Notes: a model not told the origin generated them from the letters alone. A stretch of 21,497 nt of DNA from Alphaproteobacteria bacterium MarineAlpha3_Bin3 (GCA_002938075.1 PTLK01000010.1:1-21497), one strand, 5' to 3'. Counted from the first letter of the stretch, positions 7,078 to 14,475 are shown. Program-made: numbers and translations.

Positions 7078-7713
7078 TCAGGCGGCGCCTCGGACTGCTT
7101 CGTTGAAGGCTTTGACCGCCGCCGCCGGACCCTCCGGGTGGTCCCAGACAGCCGAGACGACGGCCAGGAAATCGGCCCCGGCGCGGACCAGGGGAGGGCA
7201 GTTTTCGGTCGTGATGCCGCCGATGGCGACCACCGGCACCACCATCAAGTCGCTCCACCATTCCAGAATCTCGACCGGAGCGGAACTCTTCGCCCGCTTG
7301 GTGGCGGTGGGAAAGAAGGCGCCGAAGGCCACGTAATCGGCCCCCTGTGCGGCGGCCTCAATGGCCAAATGACGGGAATCATGGCAAGTGACGCCGACGA
7401 TGGCGTCGTTGCCCACGGTGTCGCGGGCCTGGTGGTAATCACCGTCCTCCTGACCGATATGAACGCCGTCGCACCCGGTTTCGGCGGCCAGATCCGGCCG
7501 GTCGTTCATTAGCAACGGCACGTCCCGGTCCTTGCATAGCGGCAGCAGGACCTCGGCGGCACGGCGCTGGGCGTCGTCGTCGGCGCCTTTCAGACGCAAT
7601 TGAAGGGCGGCCACGTCGCCGCCGTCCAAGGCCCGGGCCAGCATGTCGGGGAAAACCGACGGATCAAATTGCGGCGGCGTGATCAGGTAGAGGCGGCAAT
7701 CCAGGGTCTGCAT
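7078..7713 (-). CDS. thiE: Thiamine phosphate synthase
   Basis: From the ATG at 7713 the product has 211 residues and reads as a TIM-barrel ThiE: LQLRLKG (about 37-43), LLMNDRPDLA (68-76), DGVHIGQED (82-90), GVTCHDS (107-113), DYVAFGAFFPTATK (126-139), a VVAIGGI phosphate-binding loop, and ADFLAVVSAVW. ThiE joins hydroxymethylpyrimidine diphosphate to thiazole phosphate to make thiamine phosphate. The frame is open upstream to 7869, but those residues do not look like ThiE and lie inside the preceding gene. The chosen start has AAGGGA upstream and follows that gene's stop by one base (TGA-C-ATG), implying translational coupling. GVTCH replaces the more usual GxSxH. No other thiamine genes or TPP riboswitch are visible. 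Confidence 0.93.
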   Translation of the reverse strand: MQTLDCRLYLITPPQFDPSVFPDMLARALDGGDVAALQLRLKGADDDAQRRAAEVLLPLCKDRDVPLLMNDRPDLAAETGCDGVHIGQEDGDYHQARDTVGNDAIVGVTCHDSRHLAIEAAAQGADYVAFGAFFPTATKRAKSSAPVEILEWWSDLMVVPVVAIGGITTENCPPLVRAGADFLAVVSAVWDHPEGPAAAVKAFNEAVRGAA

Positions 7714-7714
7714 G

Positions 7715-8134
7715 TCATTTCCCTTCCCGTAACCAGGTCCGGACCGCGGCCTCCGGGTCGTCCAAGTCCAAGAGATCGAGCGCCTCAATACTGTCTTCGT
7801 CGCCGAAATCCACCCGCGCCCCCGATTGGGCGGCGATGTCGGCGATCTTGCCGCGGACGTCGGCGGCACTGTCGATCCGAACCGCCTTCAGCCCGTGACG
7901 AAGCGCGCCCAGGGCCAGGCCGGGGTCGCCTCCGCAGTCGAAAACGGCGGTCACGGAAAGGCCGGAATAAGGCTTGGCGGCCTCGGAAATCATGTCCCGG
8001 AACACCGTGGCGCCCAGATACCGGGCGGCGCCGGGGGCGCTTCGAAGCGTCACTGGGACGCCGAGATCCGCCGCCGCGGCCAGCGCCGCCTCGGCGTCCT
8101 CAAGGCTGTGCACGATGATCGGGCGCTCGTTCAT
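7715..8134 (-). CDS. Hypothetical protein coupled to thiE
   Basis: A 139-residue acidic protein starting MNERPIIVHSLEDAEAALAA. It has alternating predicted strands and helices (IIVHSL, VPVTLRSA, SVTAVFDCGG, AVRIDSA, ARVDFG) with a beta-alpha pattern and no membrane segment or signal peptide. I do not recognise the family. Its stop is one base before the thiE start, so the two are almost certainly cotranscribed and coupled, hinting at a link to thiamine or a neighbouring sugar-phosphate pathway (inference only). The FDCGG stretch and the short strand/helix units could suggest a fragment of a TIM-barrel-like fold, but that is speculation. Codon use and length look like a real gene. Confidence 0.75.
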   Translation of the reverse strand: MNERPIIVHSLEDAEAALAAAADLGVPVTLRSAPGAARYLGATVFRDMISEAAKPYSGLSVTAVFDCGGDPGLALGALRHGLKAVRIDSAADVRGKIADIAAQSGARVDFGDEDSIEALDLLDLDDPEAAVRTWLREGK

Positions 8135-8302
8135 TGCCGTTCTAATTGCTGTTTCCGCCGTTTTTTACTTGCGGATGGATGCCTGAAAAGTCTCCCTAAA
8201 GCTTTCTCCGTCGGGGGAATTCCATGTAAAACCGGTTACGATCACGGCCGCCGGCGAAGGCGATTCCAAGCCTGACCTAAGGTTTTTCCTGGGAGACCAC
8301 AA

Positions 8303-9152
8303 GTGGACATAGCAACCCTTCTTGGATTGGTGATCGGCGTTACCGTGGTGATGCTGGCCATCATGACCGGGTCGGAGCTGTCGATTTTCCTCAATCTCCC
8401 GGGATACCTCATTGTCTGTGGCTGCACCTTCGCCGCGACATTGATCAAGTTTCCGATCTCGGGCGTGTTCGTTGCCTTTTTCGTCGGCATCCGGGCGGCG
8501 TTCGTCAACGAACGCGAAAGCCCCGCGAAATCATCAACCTGACGATGCGTCTGGTCAAGCGGGCCCGGAAAGCGGGTCTCTTGGGTTGGAAAAGGTCAAC
8601 GTCCGCAACACCTTTTTCCTTAAGGGCATCCAGCTATGCGTCGACGGCCGCGAAGTCGATGTCATCCGCAAGATATTGACCCATAAAATGGAACTGGCGA
8701 TCCAGCGCCAGGAAGTCGGCGAGCGGGTGTTCCGGGCGATCGGCGAATCGGCCCCGGCGTTCGGCATGGTCGGCACCCTCGTCGGCTTGGTGCAGATGCT
8801 GAGCAGCATGGACGACCCGACGACCATCGGCCGCGCCATGGCCATAGCCTTGCTGACGACCCTTTACGGGCTGTTGATCGCGCAGCTTATCGCGCTTACC
8901 ATTTCCGACAAACTGGAAGCCAAGAACGCGATCGAGAAGGCCAACCGGGTCCTGATCATCGAAGCCATCATCCAGATTCACGAGCGCAACAACCCCACCG
9001 CCGTCCTCGATATCCTTGAGGCCTACCTGCCGGAAAAACAGCGTAACCTGCGCGAGGACGATCCCAGTCCGGGAGCCAACACGGGCCGCCGGGCCACCGA
9101 CAGGCCGGGCGGATCGGTGCCAATGAATAGACAGGCGACGGACAGGAAATGA
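8303..9152 (+). pseudogene. motA: motA/pomA-like flagellar stator gene, broken by two frameshifts
   Basis: Taken together the three frames encode a normal PomA/MotA-type stator. Frame 1 (GTG at 8303 to about 8523) starts MDIATLLGLVIG and ends at FVNERESP. Frame 2 (about 8524-8586) reads REIINLTMRLVKRARKAGLLG. Frame 3 (about 8586-9152) begins LEKVNVRNTFFLKGIQ and includes SAPAFGMVGTLVGLVQML and IALLTTLYGLLIAQL. Each switch is explained by one missing base: a C in the CCCC run at 8521-8524 and a T in GGGTTGG at 8583-8589. As written, translation stops at a TGA around 8540-8542. The conserved text on both sides argues for a recently lost gene or for homopolymer sequencing/assembly errors. The stop overlaps the motB start (ATGA). 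The GTG start has a GGGAG upstream. The protein would be a four-helix inner-membrane stator subunit. Confidence 0.8.
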
Positions 9153-9913
9153 ACGCTCAAAATAAAAGGAAAATCGAAGGGGCGCCCCGATGGATGGTGA
9201 CGTTCGCCGACCTGATGGCGCTGCTGTTCGCCTTGTTCGTGTTGCTTTTGTCGTTTGCCGAAGTCGACAGCGACAGCTTCCGAAAGAACGCCGGTCCCAT
9301 GCGCGACGCCTTCGGGATGGGCGACAAGGTGATGCGCACGACTTCGTTGCCGAGCATTCAGCAGGGCGAATCAGGGCCCGGCCAGGCCCCGTCCCAGATC
9401 CAGGCTCCGACCAGCCTGACGGTCGAAATCGTCCAGTTCGACCGGCGCATGAAGGCGAAAAGAAACTTTCTCTGGCAGTTCAGAAGGACCCTCGAACGTG
9501 AGCTGGCGTCATCCTGCATCGTCCTCATCGACCAGGGCAACCGCATCATTATTCGTTTCCCCGACGCCACGGCCTTTGTCGCCGGCGGTGCCGAATTCGC
9601 CTCCGGGGTGGAACCGACACTGAAGCGCATTGCCAGCATATTGAGGGCGACGAAGGGTCAGATACTGGTTTCCGGGCATACGGACAACTCGCCCATTTCC
9701 ACGGCCCGGTTCCGGTCAAATTGGGATCTGTCGTCGGCCCGCGCCGTCAGCGTCGTTCATTTCCTGATCACCCGGGCCGCCGTCTCGCCATCGAGAATCA
9801 CCGCCCAGGGGTTTGCCGACAGCCGCCCGCTGGTCAAAAACGACACACCGGAAAACCAGTCCCGGAACCGGCGCGTCGAAATCTCAATCGAGATTACGTC
9901 TTTCCAAGGCTGA
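9149..9913 (+). CDS. motB: MotB/PomB-like flagellar stator protein
   Basis: The 254-residue product has a basic N-terminus and then a single membrane segment (about 16-36) with the family signature TFADLMALLFALFVLLLSF, in which Asp21 is the ion-carrying residue. It ends in an OmpA-type peptidoglycan-binding domain (about 125-250) with VSGHTDNSPI, FRSNWDLSSARAVSVVHFL and SRNRRVEISI. The FADLM...LLLSFAEVD text and the following KNAGPMRDAFG resemble Vibrio PomB more than E. coli MotB. It overlaps the motA-like stop by 4 bp (ATGA), the standard coupled arrangement. It should anchor the stator to the cell wall, but its partner gene is frameshifted in this sequence. No other flagellar gene is in the window. 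It converges on gap with only 9 bp between stop codons. Confidence 0.93.
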   Translation: MNAQNKRKIEGAPRWMVTFADLMALLFALFVLLLSFAEVDSDSFRKNAGPMRDAFGMGDKVMRTTSLPSIQQGESGPGQAPSQIQAPTSLTVEIVQFDRRMKAKRNFLWQFRRTLERELASSCIVLIDQGNRIIIRFPDATAFVAGGAEFASGVEPTLKRIASILRATKGQILVSGHTDNSPISTARFRSNWDLSSARAVSVVHFLITRAAVSPSRITAQGFADSRPLVKNDTPENQSRNRRVEISIEITSFQG

Positions 9914-9922
9914 TCGGGGTTT

Positions 9923-10930
9923 CTAACCGACGTTATGCATGGCCACGGCGGTGTCGGACAGGCGGTTGGAAAATCCCCATTCGTTGTCGTACCAGCTAAG
10001 CACGCGCACGAAATTGCCGTCGACGACCTGAGTTTGCGTGGCGTCGAAGATGGACGACGCCGGATTATGGTTGAAGTCGATGGAAACCAGTTCGTCCGTC
10101 ACATAATCCAGAATACCCTTCAGGTGTCCTTCCGATGCTTCCTTGATGGCGGCGTTGACCTCTTCCACCGTGGTTTCGCGCCCGGCGGTGAATTTGAGAT
10201 CAATCAGCGATACGTTCGGCGTCGGCACCCGGATGGCGGTGCCGTCCAGTTTGCCTTCCAGTTCCGGCAGCACCAGGCCGACGGCGCGCGCGGCGCCGGT
10301 CGACGTCGGGATCAGCGAAACGCTGCAGGCCCTGGCCCGGCGCTGGTCGGAATGCAGGGTGTCGAGCGGCCGTTGATCACCGGTGTAGGCGTGGATGGTG
10401 GTCATGAATCCCTTTTCGATGCCGATCGCCTTGTTCAGGACATCGGCGACCGGGGCCAGGCAGTTGGTGGTGCAAGACGCGTTGGAAACCACGGTGTGGT
10501 GCGCCTCGAGCTGATCGTGATTGACGCCATAGACCACGGTCATGTCGACCTCCTTGGCCGGGGCGGAGATCAATACCTTGTTGGCGCCGGCGTCCAGGTG
10601 TTTGGACGCCGATTCCCTGTCGGTGAATAGGCCGGTGCATTCCAAGGCCACATCGACCCCTAATTCCTTCCACGGCAGGTTGGCCGGATCGCTTTCGGCC
10701 GACACCTTGATGAGCCCGGTTCCGACATCCATGCTGTCGCTGTCGATAATAATTTCCGTCTGCAGCGTCCCGTGGTTGGAATCGTATTTCAGCAGATGGG
10801 CGTTGATTTCAACCGGGCCAAGGTCGTTGATGCCGACGACTTCCACGTCGTTGCGCTTCGATTCCAGGTTCGCGCGCAGGACCAGTCGGCCGATCCGGCC
10901 AAATCCGTTAATAGCAATTCGTACCGCCAT
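9923..10930 (-). CDS. gap: Type I glyceraldehyde-3-phosphate dehydrogenase
   Basis: The 335-residue product has the N-terminal Rossmann motif INGFGRIGR, the active-site SNASCTTNCLAPV with catalytic Cys153, TTIHAYTGDQ with the catalytic His, and the C-terminal SWYDNEWGFSNRL. It interconverts glyceraldehyde-3-phosphate and 1,3-bisphosphoglycerate with a nicotinamide cofactor in the cytoplasm. Asp36 of VVGINDL is where NAD-preferring enzymes carry an Asp, but the later pair usually Leu-Pro (NAD) or Ala-Ser (plastid NADP) reads Thr-Leu here (PLDTLHSD). No transketolase, pgk or fba gene adjoins it; the gene stands alone, divergent from the zapA series. A GGGAGG Shine-Dalgarno precedes the ATG. Its end lies 9 bp from the end of motB. 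Confidence 0.97.
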   Translation of the reverse strand: MAVRIAINGFGRIGRLVLRANLESKRNDVEVVGINDLGPVEINAHLLKYDSNHGTLQTEIIIDSDSMDVGTGLIKVSAESDPANLPWKELGVDVALECTGLFTDRESASKHLDAGANKVLISAPAKEVDMTVVYGVNHDQLEAHHTVVSNASCTTNCLAPVADVLNKAIGIEKGFMTTIHAYTGDQRPLDTLHSDQRRARACSVSLIPTSTGAARAVGLVLPELEGKLDGTAIRVPTPNVSLIDLKFTAGRETTVEEVNAAIKEASEGHLKGILDYVTDELVSIDFNHNPASSIFDATQTQVVDGNFVRVLSWYDNEWGFSNRLSDTAVAMHNVG

Positions 10931-11278
10931 TTTTGAGGCCTCCCTAAGAATACCGAGATCGGGTTTTCCCGGTATCTTTCCGTCCCTGGTTCTGAAAACG
11001 CCGCCGTCATCATCATCGGGACTTCGGGCCTTCAGAGCGATTGGATTTGTGATGCCGCACCATCCAGGGAAAGGCCGCTCCCGTCAATCGGATTCTTGTT
11101 GCCGCAATGACTTGCGGCCGAGCCTGTTCAAGTAAGGGTTTTAGGTTATATATCAAATGGCTATAGTGACTTGTTATGATAAAAATTGACGTAGCAAAGG
11201 GGGCCGTTCTATCCTGCCTCAAGGCCCGGCGCGAGGCCGAAGCGACCCCTTTGGGGGAGTCCCGGAAAAGGATTAAGC
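10931..11278. other. Divergent intergenic region between gap and the zapA gene series
   Basis: No convincing coding frame is seen in these 348 bp. The left part is the gap leader, with a GGGAGG ribosome-binding site (10938-10943 on the minus strand) and a hairpin (ATACCG 10950-10955 / CGGTAT 10970-10975). Further out is a perfect 7-bp hairpin (GCCGCAA 11101-11107 / TTGCGGC 11112-11118). The segment 11130-11190 is AT-rich and probably contains the back-to-back promoters; a sigma-70-like promoter for the right-hand series is listed separately at 11186-11215. I could not identify a confident gap promoter. Confidence 0.5.
11186..11215 (+). promoter_or_regulatory. Sigma-70-type promoter upstream of the coiled-coil gene and zapA
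   Basis: TTGACG (11186-11191), an 18-nt spacer, and TATCCT (11210-11215) lie about 64 bp before the GTG start at 11279. It is the best promoter candidate for the plus-strand series starting there. Found by eye; the start site is unproven. Confidence 0.5.
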
Positions 11279-11551
11279 GTGAAAAAACCGAATCTGAATA
11301 AACCGTCCAAGGTAGAGCGCGCCAGGGCCCGTCTTGACAGCGCCGTGGCCCGGCTGGAAGAAGCCCTGGACCGGCGCCTTGATTCGCTTCCCGACGCCGC
11401 CGGGAAACCGACCGCCGAGACTCCCTCGGCGTTGGTCGAGGAACTGGAAAGCCTGCGCGATGAAAATGCCAAGCTCAAGGGGCTCAACGAAATCGTAACC
11501 ACCCGCCTCGATGCCGCCATCGGCCGGCTCAGGACGGCGATCGGGAATTAG
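11279..11551 (+). CDS. Small coiled-coil protein upstream of zapA (DUF4164-like)
   Basis: The 90-residue product starts at GTG with AAGGA upstream. It is almost entirely charged helix: two heptad-like stretches (about 10-36 with VERARARLDSAVARLEEALDR, and 50-88 with ALVEELESLRDENAKLKG and LDAAIGRLRTAIG) separated by a Pro/Ala-rich bend. Small coiled-coil proteins of this type directly precede zapA in many alphaproteobacteria; I believe they are annotated DUF4164, but I cannot confirm it here. The gap to zapA is 21 bp, so the two are cotranscribed. A role near the divisome is a reasonable guess from position only. Confidence 0.8.
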   Translation: MKKPNLNKPSKVERARARLDSAVARLEEALDRRLDSLPDAAGKPTAETPSALVEELESLRDENAKLKGLNEIVTTRLDAAIGRLRTAIGN

Positions 11552-11572
11552 GGCGGGAACGAGGACGAAAGC

Positions 11573-11908
11573 ATGGCCCAAGTCACGGTCACCATTAACG
11601 GACAGAAATACCAGATCGTTTGCAACGATGATCAGGAGGCCCAACTTTCCCGGCTCGGAACCTATGTCGACAACCGGGTCGGCGAACTCATCGCCGCCGT
11701 CGGCAAGGTCGACGAGGCGCAACTTCTGGTGATGGTTTCGCTTTTGATGGCCGACGAACTGTCCGATGCCTATGCGGAATTGGACGTTGCCCGGACGGCG
11801 GATAAGGGCGTCGTCGCGATCATGAGCGCAGAAGAATCCCTGAGCGCCGACATCGAGGATTTGGCCAATCGCATAGAGAACATTGCCGAACGACTGGAAC
11901 AGGCTTAA
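11573..11908 (+). CDS. zapA: Cell division protein ZapA
   Basis: The 111-residue product has the ZapA layout: an N-terminal beta-hairpin with VTVTINGQKYQIVCNDDQEAQL, then YVDNRVGELI, a conserved LVMVSLLMADELSDAYAEL helix, and a C-terminal coiled coil (about 85-111). ZapA dimerises into tetramers that cross-link FtsZ protofilaments at the division ring. The start has AGGA about 8 nt upstream. Position between a small coiled-coil gene and 6S RNA / folate cyclo-ligase is the conserved proteobacterial arrangement and supports the call. The length is normal. Confidence 0.95.
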   Translation: MAQVTVTINGQKYQIVCNDDQEAQLSRLGTYVDNRVGELIAAVGKVDEAQLLVMVSLLMADELSDAYAELDVARTADKGVVAIMSAEESLSADIEDLANRIENIAERLEQA

Positions 11909-11918
11909 ATTCATCCGT

Positions 11919-12078
11919 TAGGGCGGTCGCTACCCCGTTCGTTAGGTTGATCATCCCTGGGGCTTTCGATACCTCGGGAGCTGTCCCTGCCAGGCCCGTG
12001 GGTTTGGTATATGGCGCCCACCTGCACAAGCAGGCCACAGAGGATATCCTTCCAACGGCTGGGCGGGGCCGCCCTAGC
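11919..12078 (+). ncRNA. ssrS: 6S RNA
   Basis: The 160-nt segment between zapA and the 5-formyltetrahydrofolate cyclo-ligase gene is the conserved place for 6S RNA in proteobacteria. Its ends pair: TAGGGCGGTC (11919-11928) with GGCCGCCCTA (12067-12076), ten pairs including one G-U. Inside, CCGTT pairs with AACGG, and GTGGG with CCCAC near the apex, giving the long rod with a central bubble expected of 6S. The internal text (CCTCGGGAGCTGTCCCTG, GGCCACAGAGGATATCC) looks like alphaproteobacterial 6S as I remember it. 6S RNA mimics an open promoter and binds the sigma-70 RNA polymerase holoenzyme, mainly in stationary phase. A T-rich run follows the 3' end. Exact ends are estimated from the closing stem. 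Confidence 0.87.
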
Positions 12079-12114
12079 TTTTATCCGTTTCCTCCTTGCC
12101 GGCGCTCTCCCTTC

Positions 12115-12699
12115 ATGGCCGTTGAAGACGAAAAACAGGAATTGCGACGCACCGCCCGGGTAACCCGCCGTGCCGCCCACGCCGCGGCGGGGGATGTGGC
12201 GCAACGCCTGGTCGCCAACTTTCACCGGGCCAAGCCGGGTTTCGGCGAACAGGGACCCTCGGCCATTATCGCCGGCTATTGGCCGATGGCCGATGAAATC
12301 GACGTCCGGCCCTTGCTGGCGGCACTCTATGACCAAGGCCGGACCCTCGTCTTGCCGGTCGTCGTCGGTTCGGACAAGCCGCTGATTTTCCGCCGTTGGC
12401 AGCCGGAAATGGCGTTGCAAGATGGAATCTTCTCGACCCGTCATCCCGGTGCCGAGGCGGCGGAGGAAGTTCCCGGACTACTGCTAGTGCCATTACTGGC
12501 TTTCGACGGCCGGGGCGCGAGGTTAGGGTGGGGCGGCGGTTTCTACGATCGCACCCTGGCCCATTTAAGGGCCGCCGGGTCGGTGATCGCCGTCGGTGTC
12601 GCCTATCATGGCCAACGGGTGGAACGGGTGCCGCGATCGCCGGAGGACCAGCCCCTGGACTGGATCGTTACCGACGAGGACGTGTTCAAGATAGGCTGA
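12115..12699 (+). CDS. 5-formyltetrahydrofolate cyclo-ligase
   Basis: From the ATG at 12115 the product has 194 residues with a basic N-terminus (KQELRRTARVTRRA) that contacts ATP in this family, the IAGYWPMADEID segment, and the signature RLGWGGGFYDRTL (about 136-148). It converts 5-formyl-THF to 5,10-methenyl-THF using ATP. The frame is open upstream to 11947, but that part is 6S RNA sequence and not protein-like, so the later start is chosen although no strong Shine-Dalgarno is seen. The gene is E. coli ygfA-like and follows 6S RNA as it does in E. coli. The next gene starts 15 bp downstream. Confidence 0.93.
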   Translation: MAVEDEKQELRRTARVTRRAAHAAAGDVAQRLVANFHRAKPGFGEQGPSAIIAGYWPMADEIDVRPLLAALYDQGRTLVLPVVVGSDKPLIFRRWQPEMALQDGIFSTRHPGAEAAEEVPGLLLVPLLAFDGRGARLGWGGGFYDRTLAHLRAAGSVIAVGVAYHGQRVERVPRSPEDQPLDWIVTDEDVFKIG

Positions 12700-12714
12700 T
12701 CCATAGGTCATGAC

Positions 12715-13527
12715 ATGAAAATCCTGATTTGCGGCGACGTGGTGGGCAAGACGGGGCGGCGGGTGATCGACGAAAACCTGCCCGATCTTCGACGCCGCCT
12801 GGAGCTTGATTTCGTCATCGTCAACGGTGAAAACGCGGCCCATGGCTTCGGCATCACCGACAAGATATGCGAGGCGTTCTATGCCGCCGGCGCCGACGTG
12901 ATCACCAGCGGCAACCACGTCTGGGACCAGCGCGAGATCATCAATTACATCGACGGCGACCCCCGGCTGCTCAGGCCGATGAACTATCCCGAAGGCACCC
13001 CCGGCGCCGGCACCGGCATTTTCGATACCAAGGACGGACGCAAGGTGATGGTCGTCCACCCCATGTGCCGGTTGTTCATGGATCCCCTGGACGATCCCTT
13101 CAAGGCCGTCGAGGAGGCGTTGAGGAACCACCGACTCGGCGCTACCGTGGACACCATCGTCGTCGACGTTCATGGCGAGGCGACCAGTGAAAAGCAAGCC
13201 ATGGGCCATTTTCTCGACGGTCGGGTTTCGGCGGTCGTCGGCACCCATACCCACACGCCGACGGCGGATACGCAAATCCTTGCCGGCGGTACCGCCTATC
13301 AATCCGATATCGGCATGACCGGCGATTATGATTCGGTGATCGGCATGAAGAAGGAACTGGCGACTAGCCGCTTTACCACCAAGATGCCGCAGGGGCGGCT
13401 TGAACCGGCGGAAGGGGAAGCGACTCTGTGCGCCGTCTATGTTGAGACCGACGACAAGACCGGGCTGGCCCGACACGTCGGTCCGTTGCGCCTCGGCGGG
13501 TGCCTGGCCGAGGCGTGGCCGCTTTAG
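12715..13527 (+). CDS. ymdB: YmdB-type metallophosphoesterase (TIGR00282 family)
   Basis: The 270-residue product has the binuclear metal-site motifs: GDVVGKTGR (Asp8, about 7-15), VNGENAAHG (about 36-44), GNHVWD (66-71), DVHGEATSEKQ and VVGTHTHTPTAD. In Bacillus and Deinococcus, members hydrolyse 2',3'-cyclic nucleotides and cAMP and influence global expression; the substrate in alphaproteobacteria is not established to my knowledge. The start codon has AGG upstream and lies 15 bp after the folate cyclo-ligase gene. The length is typical. It is followed by a 181-bp gap before yebC. Confidence 0.92.
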   Translation: MKILICGDVVGKTGRRVIDENLPDLRRRLELDFVIVNGENAAHGFGITDKICEAFYAAGADVITSGNHVWDQREIINYIDGDPRLLRPMNYPEGTPGAGTGIFDTKDGRKVMVVHPMCRLFMDPLDDPFKAVEEALRNHRLGATVDTIVVDVHGEATSEKQAMGHFLDGRVSAVVGTHTHTPTADTQILAGGTAYQSDIGMTGDYDSVIGMKKELATSRFTTKMPQGRLEPAEGEATLCAVYVETDDKTGLARHVGPLRLGGCLAEAWPL

Positions 13528-13708
13528 ACGACGCCGGCGAATACGCCCTTCAACCCCGCCCTTGTAGTCCCCGGTGCGTTCCCCGGTACCGCCCAATTAT
13601 TGACATATTGGTCTGACATTAAGGTGGACGGCGGCCGTGCGTTCACCTACTACATATAGTATAAGCCGTCATAAAATTTAAAGGATATAGGGGGCTGACC
13701 AGGAAACC

Positions 13709-14458
13709 ATGGCCGGTCATTCAAAATTCAAGAACATCATGCACCGTAAAGGCCGCCAGGACGCCAAGCGGGGAAAGGTTTTCTCAAAGTTGATCAGAGA
13801 ATTGACCGTCGCCACCAAGTCGGGCTTGCCCGACCCGGACATGAACCCCCGGCTTCGCACCGCCATCGCCGCGGCCAGGGCCGCTAACATGCCGTCCGAC
13901 ACCATGAACCGGGCGATTAAAAAAGCCAGCGGCGGCGATGACGACACCCACTACGAGGAAATCCGCTACGAAGGATATGGCCCGGGGGGCGTTGCGGTGA
14001 TCGTCGAGGTGCTGACCGACAACCGCAACCGCACGGCAAGCGAGGTCCGCGCCGCGTTCACCAAATACGGCGGCAACCTGGGCGAAAACGGTTCCGTCAG
14101 CTTCATGTTCGAGCGCGTCGGCCTGATCGTTTACGGCGCCGATGCGGCCAGCGCCGACGATATGTTCGAGGTCGCCCTGGAAGCCGGCGCCTCGGATGTC
14201 GAGTCCTCCGACGCCGGCCATGAGGTGACGTGCAAGCCGGACGATTTTTCCGCTGTCCGGGATGCCCTGGAGGCCAGGTTCGGAAACGCCGAGGACACCA
14301 GGCTGGACTGGAAGCCCCAAAACCCCGTCGCCGTCGATGAGGACGCCGCCGGCATACTGTTGAAGCTGCTCGACGCCCTTGACGACAACGACGACGTGCA
14401 GCGGGTGGCGGCTAACTTCGATGTCGCTGACGACGTGCTCGAAAGATTGAGCGCTTAA
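13709..14458 (+). CDS. yebC: YebC/PmpR (TACO1) family translation/regulatory factor
   Basis: The 249-residue product starts MAGHSKFKNIMHRKGRQDAK, the family signature. It continues with VFSKLIREL, the AAARAANMPSDTMNRAIKKA helix, YEGYGPGGVAVIVEVLTDNRNRTASEVR and GGNLGENGSVSFMFE. Members were first described as transcription regulators, but mitochondrial TACO1 and recent bacterial work point to a role in translating proline-rich stretches. A clear AGGA lies about 7 nt before ATG. The 181-bp upstream gap holds an AT-rich segment (13650-13690) with several -10-like hexamers and a TTGACA at 13600-13605, but no well-spaced pair that I trust. Gene order before ruvC is typical of proteobacteria. Confidence 0.95.
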   Translation: MAGHSKFKNIMHRKGRQDAKRGKVFSKLIRELTVATKSGLPDPDMNPRLRTAIAAARAANMPSDTMNRAIKKASGGDDDTHYEEIRYEGYGPGGVAVIVEVLTDNRNRTASEVRAAFTKYGGNLGENGSVSFMFERVGLIVYGADAASADDMFEVALEAGASDVESSDAGHEVTCKPDDFSAVRDALEARFGNAEDTRLDWKPQNPVAVDEDAAGILLKLLDALDDNDDVQRVAANFDVADDVLERLSA

Positions 14459-14475
14459 AGCCGATGATCATGCAC

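Noticed and set aside
8170..8302. A sigma-28 flagellar promoter before the motA-like gene (TAAAGCTT near 8199)
   Set aside because: The -35-like TAAAG is present, but the expected GCCGATAA at the right spacing is not.
8472..9152. A separate 226-aa gene with its own start at 8472
   Set aside because: The first 40 or so residues are out-of-frame MotA sequence; it is the 3' part of the frameshifted motA-like gene.
11273..11914. 213-codon minus-strand frame opposite zapA and the small coiled-coil gene
   Set aside because: The plus-strand genes are supported by homology, ribosome-binding sites and synteny; the antisense text is not protein-like.
12565..13596. 343-codon minus-strand frame opposite ymdB
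   Set aside because: Long antisense frames are common in high-GC coding DNA. No family resemblance, and the plus-strand gene has clear catalytic motifs.
13600..13665. A yebC promoter from TTGACA (13600) to TATAAG/TATAGT (13655-13665)
   Set aside because: The spacing is about 50 bp, far too long; no other -35 matches these -10-like boxes.
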